A DNA stretch of 64,000 nt from Gadus chalcogrammus. Its lineage: Eukaryota > Chordata > Actinopteri > Gadiformes > Gadidae. Made by a program: the position numbers and the translations under genes. The notes beneath the pieces were generated by a model. It made no database searches. It was not told the DNA's origin and saw only the letters and a program-made list of their open reading frames with translations. This document shows, one piece after another, positions 36,348 through 48,958 of this stretch. The stretch spans positions 16,689,897 to 16,753,896 of the forward strand of contig NC_079414.1 of the NCBI RefSeq assembly GCF_026213295.1. The letters run 5' to 3'. Position 1 is the first letter of the stretch, and every line of letters starts with the position of its first letter.

Positions 36348-36478
36348 CAGTGATTTTCTCCAGTTGGGCCAGCGTGTCCTGGTAGGAGCTGACTAGGCCT
36401 CCATACTGTGTGATCACCTCCCTCCTCAGAGTGTCCCAGTGGGGCGACAGATCCCCCAGGTCTCTGAGCTCCTGTACC
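36348..36478 (-). CDS. inpp4b: inpp4b exon E4
   Basis: The acceptor is TTATCTAG (AG at 36479-36480) and the donor is ACTG/GTACGC at 36348/36347. It reads (R)VQELRDLGDLSPHWDT, LRREVITQYGGLVSSY and QDTLAQLEKIT. It has one leading base and one trailing base, 131 bp in all. LGDLSPHW is a conserved INPP4 landmark. The exon lies between a transcript-strand (TG)n array upstream and a short (CA)n tract downstream. Confidence 0.94.
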
Positions 36479-36514
36479 CTAGATAACAAACAGAGGCGCA
36501 CACAAACACAAACA

Positions 36515-36518
<4 letters not shown>

Positions 36519-36610
<92 letters not shown>
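36519..36610. repeat. (CA)n microsatellite upstream of E4
   Basis: About 46 CA units on the plus strand, (TG)n in the transcript, ending about 40 bases before the E4 acceptor. Confidence 0.96.
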
Positions 36611-36613
<3 letters not shown>

Positions 36614-37375
36614 GAATGAAGCAGATGGAAAATCACACAGATCTCCATAACAGCCTGTGGCTAGGACAAAATACTGAATCACAATCAATCAATAACGAAT
36701 ATCCTTCTCCATGGCCTTCTAACGTTCTCTATATACATGTCTAAACATTATGCCATGTATACAAAAGTGAAGACTATTTCAACATAACAATGAGGAGAAT
36801 ATTGAGGAAACTGGACCATCAAAATCAGTTGCAGACCATAGCAACTAGCCTTTAAGGGAGAGGGAGGGCAGGAATGACATCAGAATTCTCTTTGTTTAAA
36901 TAACCTGCTCATGACCTCGTCTAAAGGATAAACTACATTTGCATTTGTATCAGACACATCAGAGCGGATGGCCTACACGCCAGATTGAACAGTAAATTGC
37001 GGTGAAAGTATAGGAAATACTTCAGAGACTTTACAATGGCGTTACGGACAAAGAAAAAATGATACCGGCGGTAACCTGATGATTAGAAGTCCAATTTGTG
37101 GGTAATTAGTTACAACCCATAGAACCTGAAACGCGGCTTGTGTAAACAATTCTTTAGAATTGTTTGTTGAAAGGAATATAGCTGCATCATGCAGCACTCC
37201 AAGCTGTCTTTATCTTGAAAGACTTTACCCAGAAAGAATTTCAATAACATCAGACCGAGAGAGATCTAACTTAAATAATGCTGTTTTGATGTTTACTACC
37301 TTAGCCCTATGTAAACCAGATTAATTGTGGAGGTAAGCATTCTGTGTCCACAGTAAAAATACTTTCTTTCCTGTG

Positions 37376-37480
37376 TAGCTCAATTTGGTGGGTAGCTCAC
37401 TTTGCAGTACCACTGCCAAGTGAAAGGGTTTGATTCCCACTTGGTTTTGAATCCCACCAGGCCACAAAGGCTAATAAATG
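37376..37480 (+). mobile_element. tRNA-like SINE head
   Basis: TGTGTAGCTCAATTTGGTGG resembles an A box and AAGGGTTTGATTCCCACTTG a B box, in the layout of fish tRNA-derived SINEs. A more degraded counterpart lies in the second duplication unit at about 38515-38640 (GGGGTTTGATTCCC). Confidence 0.6.
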
Positions 37481-38302
37481 TATCTACTCACAGATTCTCT
37501 GGGTTATAATCACCCACTTATGGCAGAACGTAATAAGCATTTGAATCAGGGACATCAGAGCAGACAGCCTACTCGCCCTATTGAACAGTAAATTGCAGTG
37601 TCACGATAGGAAATAATTGAGGGAAATGTATAATGGCTTTCAGGAAAAGCTAACAATGATGTATGCATTGTTCCTCGGATAAAGACTACACTGTGTAGAC
37701 AATTACAACCCATAAAATGCGATAGCCTGCTTGAATGAGCAATTCTTCCGAATTTTCTCAATAATGAGTATCATTGAAAGAAAAGTGCGGAAAATATGTA
37801 CTAGTATTTAAAAAGCACATCAGTGGTAGCTGTTATGTTATAGGGCCATATGTGCTTCTGCTTGTTTTCTTCCCTCTGCCAACGTAGTGAAAAGCGCGTG
37901 AAGCAATGGTAATGGTAAGATAGGATAAGCTTCACTGATCGTATTCATTGTACGGCTTTTTCTTTCACAGCGGGTCGGATGAAAAACAACACACGGTGAC
38001 ATGATGACCGGCCTCTCTCTCTCTCCCTTGTCTCTGCAGTGGTAAACAAACTTGGTGCAGTGAACTGCCTTCGGGGACAGGGGTAGAGCCACACGCTGGG
38101 CGACTGCGCCGCTTAGGAGGTGGTTGTCGGTAAGTAAGGCTGCGCTTCTGGCAGCGGAGGCATGGGGGGCTTCTGGTCTCTTAAGTGAACGGAAAGCCAG
38201 CCGACGTACATTACTGATCGAGAGCCGCATAGCCGTATCTTGCGGCACTCCCAGCTGTGTTTGCCTTCCGATGTTTTATACATACAGAATTCCATTTATG
38301 TC

Positions 38303-38306
38303 GCAC

Positions 38307-38399
<93 letters not shown>
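38303..38399. repeat. (CA)n microsatellite
   Basis: About 48 CA units with one CG variant near the left end. Confidence 0.96.
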
Positions 38400-38404
<5 letters not shown>

Positions 38405-41269
38405 ATCCAATTTAAATAATGCTGTTTTGGAGTTTATTCCCTTAGCCCTATGTAAGCCAGATTAATTGTTGAGGTACGCATTGTTTGTCCACAATACACA
38501 ACAAATTTGTGTCCTGTGTATTTTGTATAGCACGAGACGGGGTTTGATTCCCTCTGGGTTTATTTCACACTTGGGGCCCCACGCACTCAGAAAGGTTTCC
38601 ACTGGAAGAAATGTACTAAGACACACTGGGTAACAGCAGCCCCCAAATGAGCTACAATATATCTATAAACAACAATTCAACAGGAACAATCCCCTCTGCA
38701 TTACTAAATACTGATCACAACTGTTCTTTTAATATCAATGCAGGTGTGGCAATATACGATTTTAAAAGCATGCTGATGTCTCAATGGTGTGCTAAAGACG
38801 GCAGTTAGAATGGAGGTAGTCGGAAATTGTACTGGAACACCATCGCTGGTGTAGTGGAGATGCTAAGGTGCATTTCACAGCCAGGGAGATCTTTGCAGGT
38901 CCTACTCCACATCTCTCTCTGGTTTCAATCAAATATATTGTTTGAAGCACAGCCACTTTGCCCAAAGTGGCCCCCTAACACCCCCAAATGTGCCATTTTA
39001 ACCAATCAAATAGCAATATTCTCTGATTTTCCCAGGGTTTATATAAGGGCCCTTTCACAGTACTAGACAGACACAGTGGTCTTTAACAAATTGCCACAAT
39101 TCCCAATAATCCATACCATCTGTCTCTCTCTCTCTCTCCAAACCACGGTTATTTTTGCGTCAGGATGTGGAAGGGTAGCTTTACACGCTGACAGACCTGT
39201 TATTTGGTGTCAGGGGGGGCAGCAACAAGGGCTTAGGGCTGCGCAATGCTGATTACACAGTAAATAGGGGAACATGTTCGTGGCCAAATTAAGGGGATAA
39301 GGCAGCGAAAGGGGAGAGAGAAAACCTATCATTGTGTCCCCTCATCAGAGCTCTATTGTCCAGAAGAAAGTATAGAGGGGAGAAAGGTGAGGCAGAACCA
39401 ACACCTGGTATTAGATTTGCTTTGTAAACCGTACTTTTATCCACAATAAACATTAACTATTACTCACTTAATCGTGGTTAAATAAGCAAAAGAAAGAAAA
39501 AGAAAATTGTGGCTTGAGGCTTTCTCTTCCTGTTTTGCAGATTCATCATTTTTTTCTGGACAGGTAGTTAGTCATTGGCAACAGATTGTCGCAGTTGGTC
39601 AGAGGCCATCTAACTAAGAAAACAATCCATGCAACTTAGGGAAGTCCAACAAAAGAAGACCGGAACAAAGAAGTTAATAATGAGAACGTTTCAATGGAGC
39701 CAACAAGCTAAATAGGGGAGAAAAATAGACCAAATAGTATTACAAAATAATTATCAAAAACACTGGCAGCATAGTAATAGTCAGTGTTTGACTCCCTGGT
39801 GAGAGGATCTGGGTTTCTGATCTGGGATCTGAGCAAGCGGCCTAACCACACCCGTCAGTCCCTTTTGATAAAGGCCTCTCTGAAAGGACAAACTAATAAC
39901 ACTATACTATAACAACGTATTCAAGAGCAAGTGGCTGTAAAATGGATTGCGGAAGAAAGTGGACTCAAGAATGTAAGGCAGAGAGGACACAGGCGAGGAG
40001 GAGCTGGGGTGAAGCAGACACAACAGGCTTACAGAATGCCTCGTTTTGTCCCCTCCAAAAGCCCTGTCATGGAGCCTCCTTTTATTTCACGGTGTGTTAT
40101 ACTGTCCGCTCAATTTAATCACAGAGGGGTTGGTGTCGCAGGTCAATCCAACCTGTGTGTGCGGAATGCCAAGCGATCTGGGTTGTTTTCTTCACAAAAC
40201 ACACCGTCCCGGGGAAAAACGGCCGCATTTAATGATCACACCGTTTACGTTCTCAGAGAACTCACAGTTATATGAATATGATTATGGGTAGACATTGATA
40301 GCTGTCTGGGGATGTTATATCAAATCAGTTACGCTGATAAGCTCCATTTTTACAAAATCTAACACACACACACTAACACCGTAACAGAGATTCTCCCACT
40401 GTACATTGATAGTTCATATTTAATGAAGTAGTAAAAGAGGACAGATCGTCTGGCAGTAGCATTCTCAAACAATATATCACAATGTCACTCCATTCAGATT
40501 TTTGCGCCAGTAAAGCACTTAAAAAGCAAATAGCTAGCAGCAGCATTGTCAGACTTGGCTAGCTGGAGAGGCTCCGGAATCCGTGGAGACTTTTATAACC
40601 ACATTGATGTTGATTATTAAACATATCAACTCAAATATAGCCACTGAGCTATCTCTTGGAGGCTTGATTGGACTGAGGAGCCTTGACTTCTAACCTACTG
40701 CGGACACACATATGCTGCCGTGGAAACACTAAACCATTAATTACGTTACAGCTGGTTTGACTTTTGTTGAAGTATCATGGCAAATGTCTTCAAAGACTTT
40801 TGTGGACATTCAATGGATTGTGAAATAAACAGCCTCCATCAATTCATCACTTGCTGTCGTATTATTAAAGCTCTGATTGCATCATTGTTGTTGAAAGTAT
40901 GTGGTTTACCTGTTGTTGCACTTTGGACGTATTCAAGCCTATGGGCCAGTTTACCTTTACATATGAGCAGGCCGATATTAAAACACAATGAACTGTCTTA
41001 AGGAACTCTAGTGGTGCCTCAGGGGGAGGACATTTCGATTGACTTTCTGCAACGCATTGGGCTCTTTGTTAGACAGGGAACAAGGTAGGGATCAGCTGTG
41101 TGTGTGCTTGTGCCCACATCATCTTGACCAGCTCCTTATTCAAACTGCACCCTAATGAGAAGGCTGTAGCGGTTTTGTGGTTTCCATTGCTCTTAGGTTA
41201 TGCATGTTATATAACCCATTCAATGTGTGTAGATTAGGAAGAATTCGCTTGTGTTGGTGTGTTGGAGTG

Positions 41270-41400
41270 TGTATATGTTTGTGTGTGCATTTATTTATGC
41301 ATGCATGTCTGCATGTGTGTGCATGTTTATGGGTTGGTGTGTGTGTGTGTGTGTGTGCATTTGTGTGTGTTTGTGGGTGTCTTTGTGTGGGTGTGTGTGT
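41270..41400. repeat. Imperfect (GT)n tract
   Basis: GT-rich sequence interrupted by ATGCATGCATGT and TTTGTG words, purer from about 41336 to 41400. Confidence 0.85.
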
Positions 41401-41673
41401 ACTGAAGAGGGGGACAATGATTGCAGTGTTTCAGAACGGAGCAGGTGAAGTCCCCTTTGAAGTGATAAACACGGATGAATAATGCATAGCTTCCCCACGA
41501 CGGCTGCTAATCTTAGGGAATCATTTATGCCTTTTAAAATGTGCCTTCAAGAAGTTAAACACCTTGATAAAAAATCAGCCAGGAACCAACAGAGCGGATA
41601 TCAAGTTCAACTTTAAATACTGAGTTAAAGTACCCCTGAGCTCAGAGTTGAGTGAGTGATGCAATGGGCTTAC

Positions 41674-41821
41674 CTTGTCGTGTCTTCCTGAATGTACAAG
41701 GACAGCAGCTGCTTGGGCAGGCTGAAGGAGAGAGTGCATTCCTCCATTTGTTCTCGGACCAGCATCCACTTGCTGTCCACTGTCTGGAACCTGTACACCT
41801 TGCATACAGGGTTCTTGAACA
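41674..41821 (-). CDS. inpp4b: inpp4b exon E3
   Basis: The acceptor is CTCTCTAAG (AG at 41822-41823) and the donor is ACAAG/GTAAGC at 41674/41673. It begins with two bases completing a Val codon, reads [48 protein letters not shown], and ends after two bases. It is 148 bp. NPVCKxYRF and [11 protein letters not shown] are the recognisable parts. The acceptor follows a (CT)n/C-rich tract. Confidence 0.94.
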
Positions 41822-41823
41822 CT

Positions 41824-41940
41824 TAGAGAGAGAGATGGAGAGAGCGGGGGAAAGAGAGAGAGAGAGAGGGGGAGAGATAGAGGGGGGGGAGAGAGAGAGA
41901 GAGAGAGAGGGGGGGGAGAGATAGAGGGGGGGAGGGAAGA
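41824..41940. repeat. GA/G-rich tract abutting the E3 acceptor
   Basis: GAGAGA with G-runs (G5 to G8). On the transcript strand it is a CT/C-rich pyrimidine tract ending at the E3 acceptor. Confidence 0.92.
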
Positions 41941-42897
41941 GCGAGTCCCGAGAAAAATTTAGAGAAGGATATTTGGAGAATTCAAAAAATACAGAAGAAC
42001 TTGAGACCAATGTCATACCGCAATGACAAATGACCTGATCGACACAAACAAACAAATTCAAACTTTTTACATTTCCAAGACAGCGAAAGGAGCGTTCAAA
42101 GCAGCTTTCACGGATGGGGAGACTCAAGGACGCAACTGTCAAGGAACGTTGGAAAGTGGCAAATGAAATTCTATAATCAATAAGTGTGTCTGAGGTAGAT
42201 AAGGTGCTGCTGGTCCTCCAGGAAAAGGTCTGAACTCTTTTCCTTCACCCCCGCGGAATTAACTCAAAAATACATTACCACGTTATGGCCCCCATAACCA
42301 TTTCCTTTTCTGTGTTTGTTGTACAGTGATGGATTTAAACTACGACCTGTGGGTTTCCAAACGGCACTCTACAAAACCCCTCACATCCCTCATATACCAT
42401 CCCGTTCTCTGATTGGACCCTGTTTGCATTCCGTCCAAACTCCTTCGGTTTCGATTGGCTAATGGCAACAATTGAAGACCGGAGGACGGAGAATGTGAGC
42501 TGTAATGCTCTTATCTGCATGCTGGCAGCAGAGGGCAGGGAAGGCACAAGCAGAGCCGCAAGCAGAGTTAACAGCTTCCCTCTCTCTCTCTTCATTACCG
42601 CAGTGTGGAAGGGAAGTCACTCAGTAGTAAGTCAGTGGTGAAGTACCCGCGGTGGAACTCTGGTAATCTCCCCTCTGTGGCGCCACATAATGTTGCTCCG
42701 GGTACATTGGAAATGTGGATGTTTTGTTGGGCTAAAACCATCAGCTGCACCACCACACCTTCAGGAAATATCTATTCCAACAAGCAATGCGTTTGCAATG
42801 CTAAGCTGTTTACGAATATATAAATATATCTGTGTATGTCTATGTTTATATATGTATAGATAAATACATATTTATATTAATATACCTTTATCTATTC

Positions 42898-43040
42898 TGT
42901 CGAGCTCAACTGCTAGCGCACGCCATAAATACTGCCAGGGTTTGGGGTTCCATTCCCAAGAGATTAGGCATTTTATTCTTCATGAAGTCGGGGGGAAACT
43001 CTGCACCGGCATTGGCCTACACTACAGACTTAGAATAAAT
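42898..43040 (+). mobile_element. tRNA-derived SINE remnant
   Basis: GTCGAGCTCAACTGCTAGCG, ATAAATACTGCCAGGGTTTG and GGGGTTCCATTCCCAAGAG follow the A-box, linker, B-box layout of a fish SINE. The B box has one mismatch (GGTTCCATTCC). Confidence 0.6.
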
Positions 43041-43636
43041 GTTTTATTAGTAAAATAAAGTATACAATATACACAAGGCTGGCCATAGCTAGTTTGTCCG
43101 CCAACATTAGTGGATATAGACGAGCAGTATTAGACTAAGTGAAGAAGCGCGGAAGAAAGGAAGGAATAAAGGAGAGAACGGGTGAGAGGGTAAGTGAGGG
43201 GACAGATGGAAAGGGTCCGGGATGAAGACCCCAAACAGCCGCTGACGCCCACCTTCATCCCAGAAAACAGATTAACCTGTGACCCCGACCCCCCTTGTAG
43301 GACCATGCTAATCTGACAGCCAATCAGAGTGCTGCGTGCTTTCATCTCGGCTCTTAAGTCAATTAGCACCCGGAGCTCCTGGGCATGGGCCCCCCTGGCT
43401 GCCATTCGCACCCCCAGACCCCCTTTGGGAAAGATAATAAAAAAGAAGAGGCCCCTAAATTGAGTCAATCGACCCTGTGTGTTTGTGTGCTGGGGTAGGG
43501 GGGGGGGGGGGTTGGATTGTTTTGAAGGCTGGCAGCTGTGTACCTTTGCGCCAAAAAACGCCACTTCCTGGCTAATCTTAGATTGAGGAAATGACAATGA
43601 CACCATGACAACCGGTCAGGGAAGGAAGATGAGAAA

Positions 43637-43650
43637 AACACACACAAACA

Positions 43651-43710
<60 letters not shown>
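43637..43710. repeat. (CA)n microsatellite
   Basis: CA array with two AAACA interruptions on the left and a core of about 29 units. Confidence 0.95.
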
Positions 43711-43714
<4 letters not shown>

Positions 43715-44054
43715 ACACAAACACAAGGAATGGTTTGAAGAAGAAAGTTGCGAGAGGAGCAAAGAGGTTAGAAAACCCAGAGTCATGGAAGAAGGGAATC
43801 AAAATGAAAGCTAATTCATTCTCATTGAGGGACCTCGAAGCTGTGGGAGGTCTGCTTTCTGAAGGCCAACCACATTTCACCTATAGTCAACACATTCCTC
43901 TCTCTCTCCATCTCCATATTTTCCAGAGATGAATATGGTATTTTTGGAGTTGCTTCCTAATTAGCCCAACCCAGCTGGCGATATCGTCTGCCACTCCACT
44001 AAGAACAAAGGATGCTTACCTAAGTGTGAGACCAATATCATATCCCCCATTGTT

Positions 44055-44194
<140 letters not shown>

Positions 44195-44502
44195 GTATTT
44201 ATCTCCAGCTCTCCAAAGAACTCCCAAGGTCAACTCACCCAAGCAGCAATAATCTACATTATTTAATTGAATGAAAAGTCTCTGGAGAGACCGCAACTCC
44301 CATTTCTTGCAGGGGTTATTTAAGGGCACTGCATTATAAGTTCATACATGCTAAAAGATGACCAGACTTGGGGAAAATGCTACGTTTTTAGCGAAGGTTA
44401 AATGCATTGAATTTTGTGAATTATAAGATAAAGATAATGTTTTTTTATGTTACCGTGGTAATGGACAGGGCAAATTATAGGTGTGTAATTAGTGAACATT
44501 AC

Positions 44503-44572
44503 CGGGTCCTGTAGCCAGGCAGCTCTCTCTGTTGACGCAGGCGTGGGACGAGGACTCACACACCATGGCACA
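44503..44572 (-). CDS. inpp4b: inpp4b exon E2 (short)
   Basis: The acceptor is TCTCTCCAG (AG at 44573-44574) and the donor is CCCG/GTAATG at 44503/44502. The 70-bp exon starts in phase 0, reads CAMVCESSSHACVNRESCLA then TGP, and ends one base into the Val codon completed by E3. Conserved features are few (CAMVCE corresponds to the CALVCE-type word of INPP4B), so its support rests mainly on phase agreement with E1 and E3 and on good borders. Confidence 0.82.
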
Positions 44573-45734
44573 CTGGAGAGAAGAGAGAGAGAGACATAGA
44601 GAGAAAGATACAAACAGAAAGAGAGAGAGGCTTAAAGTAAATGGCAGCTCATTTACAAGGTACATGTGGAGGAAAAGAAGCCAGTGATTGACATATGGAA
44701 ATAAAACTTCAACGGTGGCGATGTTCCATCCATATCTCCTTTGATTCTCCTCCATATGTCTGTTACGCCCACAACTCTCATCCTTCAAAACGTTGAGCGT
44801 TCTCCACCTCTGCTTATCCCTGCTCACACACAATATCAAGGTGTCTCAACAGCCGACACTCTTGCAAAAGCTACGCTACGGCAGACAGACAAAGCCATTA
44901 AAACAGTTCCCATTAACGCACCGTAGCAGTAGATAGAACAGTAGACGTTGAGCTGTGGGGTCCTGCGAGTTCAAAATAAACTGCCTCCTCCCATCCGTGT
45001 TTGACGAATGGCGGGCGGCAGCAATGTGTGCGAGTGTGTGTGCGTGTGCTTGTGGTAGCAGAGGGATGGCAAGGTGTTAAAAAGAATGTCCCAGCTGTCA
45101 GGGAGGGAGGCTGGTAAACGTACAGCAAAGCTTTTGTCTTCAAGTTATAGAACAATTTAATTGTGTATAATCGGCCAATTGGATATCCTTAGGAAGTGTC
45201 ATGAAAATAAATCATGAGATGAATGCAGCTCGTGAGACAAACAAAGGTCATCATATGTACATTATTGTCATCGCTGGGAACAGAAATCATATTGTCCATC
45301 CAAACAAAAGAGATTAAATGAAGCCGGATCTGTTTGTTCTTTTACAAGGACTATTCGGCCGTTCACATTTCTCCCTCTCCAACATCCATCCTGAAATTCA
45401 ACCTTGGAATAAACAGGCTGTTTATTTTTCCTCGGTGGAGGAGCCTCTGGCTCAGTGCATCATGCGGTTGAATGTGAGAGAGGACGGCACCACCCAACAA
45501 AAGTCAACAGCCGCGGTGGGCATCTGGTCCAGGGATGTATCCCCGAATCCTCAAACCATGAATGTTTCAGCGGGAGTCAAATCCAAAGCTTCAGTGGACT
45601 CCAGAAATAAAACACCAAGCTACGAAATGATGACGGGGGGTATTATGGGATCCAACACAAGCTCCTTTGTACTCTTGTCTGGTTTTCATAAAAACCTTTT
45701 TGTACGCGCATGATATTTGCGTTTCTGGCTTGTA

Positions 45735-45800
45735 TCTTTGTTTGTGAATGCATTGTAAGTCGATTTGGAGAAAAGCGTCAGCTAAATAAATGTATTATAA
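45735..45800 (+). mobile_element. Teleost retroposon 3' tail
   Basis: GCATTGTAAGTCGATTTGGA followed by AAAGCGTCAGCTAAATAAATG closely resembles the frequent fish tail TGTAAGTCGCTTTGGATAAA..GCGTCTGCTAAAT. The 5' part is not recognised. Confidence 0.65.
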
Positions 45801-46049
45801 TGGGATCGATGAGCATCATCACTGCTGGTATTGCATGGCCATTACATTTCATCTGTATGTATAGTGAATTACTGGCATAAATTAGAGACCGCCACAACAT
45901 GGGCTCGACTACACAAGAACTTGGGGAACATACTGTGTATATTCGTTCATAACTATGGGTTCAGATATTATCATGACAATTTCAGTAGTTCTGTAGACCC
46001 TGGGAACTTTGAACATGCAGGTTAGATAATATATAGACCTTTTACATAC

Positions 46050-46245
46050 TATTACTACCAATAAGTACTATTAAATAGTCCTCTAGCACCTTACTTGAAG
46101 GCAACTTAGAGTGACCTATAGCTATGAGTGTCTTAGTAGCAGGGAGGATAGAGGCATCCTGCCTTATGGTGCCTACAGGTTAGACTATTGACATAGGGGA
46201 TCAAACCCTGTAACGTTCAGCTGGGAGTTGACAACATAGTCATTA
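46050..46245. mobile_element. Teleost SINE-like remnant
   Basis: GAAGGCAACTTAGAGTGACC, TGCCTACAGGTTAGACTATT and GGGGATCAAACCCTGTAACG then GCTGGGAGTTGA correspond in order to a repeat very common in teleosts. It lies just after the tail at 45735-45800. Confidence 0.55.
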
Positions 46246-46691
46246 TCTACTCTCTGCCTCTTTTACAGTCAGAAGAAGTTGTCACGAGAAGAAGCCATTG
46301 TATTGTTTTTTCCATCTTTACTGACTTTGGTTGTGACCGTATCCAGCACACTCAAATTAAATCTGCAGCCCGTGCTTCCCACTCGGTGTCAATATGAATC
46401 ACTCCTTGGAGGAGGGATATTGAAAACGCTATTGATCCCACCAAACAGCAACAAGGAATTGATTTTTTTCAACAGGTTGATGCGTTGCACATCACCCCCA
46501 AAGTGAGAAAAAGCAATTTATGATCTACGATGGGGGACTTTTAAGTATCCCATATTAAGTACTAAAATATAATCAAATAAACAGAATCAATGGATGCATT
46601 ATGAATGGGAGTACCTATAAAGTTCCTATACTAAGTCGTGTGAGGAACAGACGTTGGCACTCTGCCGATACATCTGTCGTTGTTAGACATC

Positions 46692-46950
46692 GGGCGGCAG
46701 TAGCTCAGAATGTCTAGCAACAATCTGGCAACCAGATGGTCGCGGGTTCAATCCCCGACGGAAAGACTTGAAGAGTCACGGTTTCCCCTGACTGCTGCTG
46801 CGAGCTGGCTGTTCCCTAACCCGGATGACACCCCGGCTGGTGTATGAATGTGTGAACTATGAACAGGTGAATGTGAGGCAGTAATTGTAAAAGGCATTGA
46901 GTGGCCCCAGCTATTAAAATCGCTACATAAAGGCAGTCCCCCGTTACTGA
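46692..46950 (+). mobile_element. tRNA-derived SINE with A and B boxes
   Basis: GGCGGCAGTAGCTCAGAATG carries an A-box-like word at 46701, and GGTTCAATCCC at 46745-46755 is a full match to the B-box consensus. They are spaced about 44 bp apart, as in a tRNA. The body is followed by GTGTGAACTATGAACAGGTG, AAGGCATTGAGTGGCCCCAG and TACATAAAGGCAGTCCCCC, the tail type that fish SINEs share with LINE partners. This is a SINE and not a functional tRNA gene, because no acceptor stem closes around the boxes. Confidence 0.8.
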
Positions 46951-47700
46951 TGCTGAGCGTTCCTCCATCGTATATTCACTGAGGCCAGCTTGGTCATCGA
47001 AGTAATGGTGACAGGCAACAATCTGTCTCCATCTATCTGTGTCATCTGTGGCCACCGTGACGGACTGTTTAACACAGTTTAACAGCTGCCATGCGTCTCT
47101 CTCTGTCTAAACCTGTCCCCGGAAAAAAGGGTTACTAATGACGGCGAGGTGATCTATCACTCCCTCGAGCTGGGAAAGCTGGTCTGGAATCGGATGCACA
47201 CCTCCAAGGGGACCCTACATCCACTACGCACTAAACGAAGCCACGCATGTACAAAGACACACAGACACAGGCAGATACAAAAAAACATTCACACACGCAC
47301 ACACACACGGCAGGATATGGTACTAGAAATCAGCACTCAGAAAACACTGTCCCACACAACTGCAGACACACAGAAACAACAGATTCACATCAAAGAGGAA
47401 ACTACACTTGCTGCAAGAAATGAGCAATTATCAAACGAGCCTCGCCCTTGAAGTGAAAACGATACAGGACGGTCAGAGCCCGCAGCTGGAGACAGCAAAA
47501 CCTCTCTCTGGCTGTGTTTCTTGGCAGGGAACGGCGTCAGTGATGGCTCTTTGATGGCCACAATGAGTAAACAGACATGATCAGGAGGCCCCTGAAGCCT
47601 CTGTCTTGTTTCATCCCGTCTTCCTCTTTATAGGGTCAAATGGACCTGCGTCATCGGCTGCAGAAGTAATGGAGCACCCTACTGGCTCCAACTTCTTATG

Positions 47701-47827
47701 GGGGTGCACATAAGCACACACTCAAACAGACACACACACACACCCAGACATACAAACGCAAACACGCACACACACACATGCCAACTAACATCCCCCCACA
47801 CAAATACACACATATCCACACACATGC

Positions 47828-47896
<69 letters not shown>
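47701..47896. repeat. Compound (CA)n array
   Basis: CA-rich sequence with variants, purer from about 47831 to 47888. Confidence 0.93.
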
Positions 47897-47897
<1 letters not shown>

Positions 47898-48699
47898 ATC
47901 AGGCTTGGGTGGCCAGATTGTGGGGGACACAATGGAGAGCGTAGCAGGGAACATCCTATAACCAGCATCAGAAAGGCAGGGCTAGTGTCACTCAGCCATG
48001 CAAGAGAGACACATACGTACACACAATGCCATATATTGCACAACATTCAACACATCAACATTCCTTCCTTGTTTGAATAGTCTGCCAACTATCTCCTTAT
48101 CTCTCTTTTTCCATCTATTCATCATTGATCCTATATTCAGCATTGATCATTCTAATGGTAATACCGTTCAGCATTAAATTTGGCTTTGGCGTTCAGAGAA
48201 TCTCTGTAATTTAAAGCTATCAGGTCACTCTTGCAAAAGAGGCTTCTAATTTATCTGTCTTTTGAAAGGTTTTAATCCATGTGCAAACATGTACATTTAT
48301 GTCAAACTATATCACGCATAATGGATTTTCTGCTTACGAGTTATACCGTTATGATATCTAAGCTTTTTTTTGCACCAACAGTACTAATAAACCTAAAACC
48401 CCCACAGCAGAGAAAGAGAGAGAGAGCGAGAGAGAGAAAGTGGGATAGAGACGGAAAGAGAGAGAGAAATGTTAATTCAACTCTAAAAACAGCACCTCCT
48501 AGGTTCTACGTGCCCCTTGTGACTAAAATCTCTGTATTTCTTCATTACACCAAACAGATTCCACAGAGAAATATTGGGAATCTGAAGAGAAATGTGAGTA
48601 CATACAACTTTGTTGCTTGTCAGGCAGCATCCCATGTGGATGGTTCAATCGTCAGGCTGCCGTCAATCTAACGTAGGAACACACCGTGCTCAGATCTGC

Positions 48700-48902
48700 T
48701 CAATCTCTCTCCCCTCTTTATGCCTCTCTCTTCGTCCTTTTCTCGCTCCCTCTCTATTCATGCCTTTCTCTCTTTCTTATTCCTTATTTCTCGCCGTCTC
48801 TATGCATGCCTCTCTCTTGTTCCCTCCCTCCCTCTCTCGTTATTTTTCTTTCTCGCTCCCTCCCGCTCTCTCGCTTCCTCCCGCTCTCTTTCTCTCTCTC
48901 TG

Positions 48903-48956
<54 letters not shown>
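48700..48956. repeat. CT-rich tract ending in (CT)n
   Basis: Degenerate CTCTCT sequence with CCCTCC words, becoming a pure (CT)n at about 48911-48955. Confidence 0.9.

Positions 48957-48958
<2 letters not shown>

Larger units (their letters stand above)
36930..38640. repeat. Diverged intronic tandem duplication
   Basis: Segment 36955-37480 is repeated as 37551-38640. Matching words include CATCAGAGC (36957 and 37553), TTGAACAGTAAATTGC, TTACAACCCATA, GCAGCACTCCAAGCTGT versus GCGGCACTCCCAGCTGT, TTAAATAATGCTGTTTTG (37271 and 38412), CTTAGCCCTATGTAA and CCAGATTAATTGT. The offset is about 596 bp in the left part but 1141 bp in the right part. The second copy therefore carries about 545 bp of extra sequence, including the (CA)n at 38303-38399 and a 37840-38220 block of unknown origin. 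Confidence 0.8.
36479..41673 (-). other. Intron E3/E4
   Basis: This 5.2-kb intron holds the (CA)n at 36519-36610, a diverged tandem duplication at 36930-38640 that includes tRNA-like SINE heads, a (CA)n at 38303-38399 and a GT-rich tract at about 41270-41400. No exon is recognised in 38650-41250; there, open frames are short and featureless. Confidence 0.75.

Noticed and set aside
45318..45713. Plus-strand 131-codon frame
   Set aside because: No recognised motif, and it lies in the inpp4b intron on the opposite strand. It is compatible with chance.
46692..46770. Functional tRNA gene
   Set aside because: A and B boxes are present, but no acceptor stem pairs around them and the sequence continues into a SINE body and tail.
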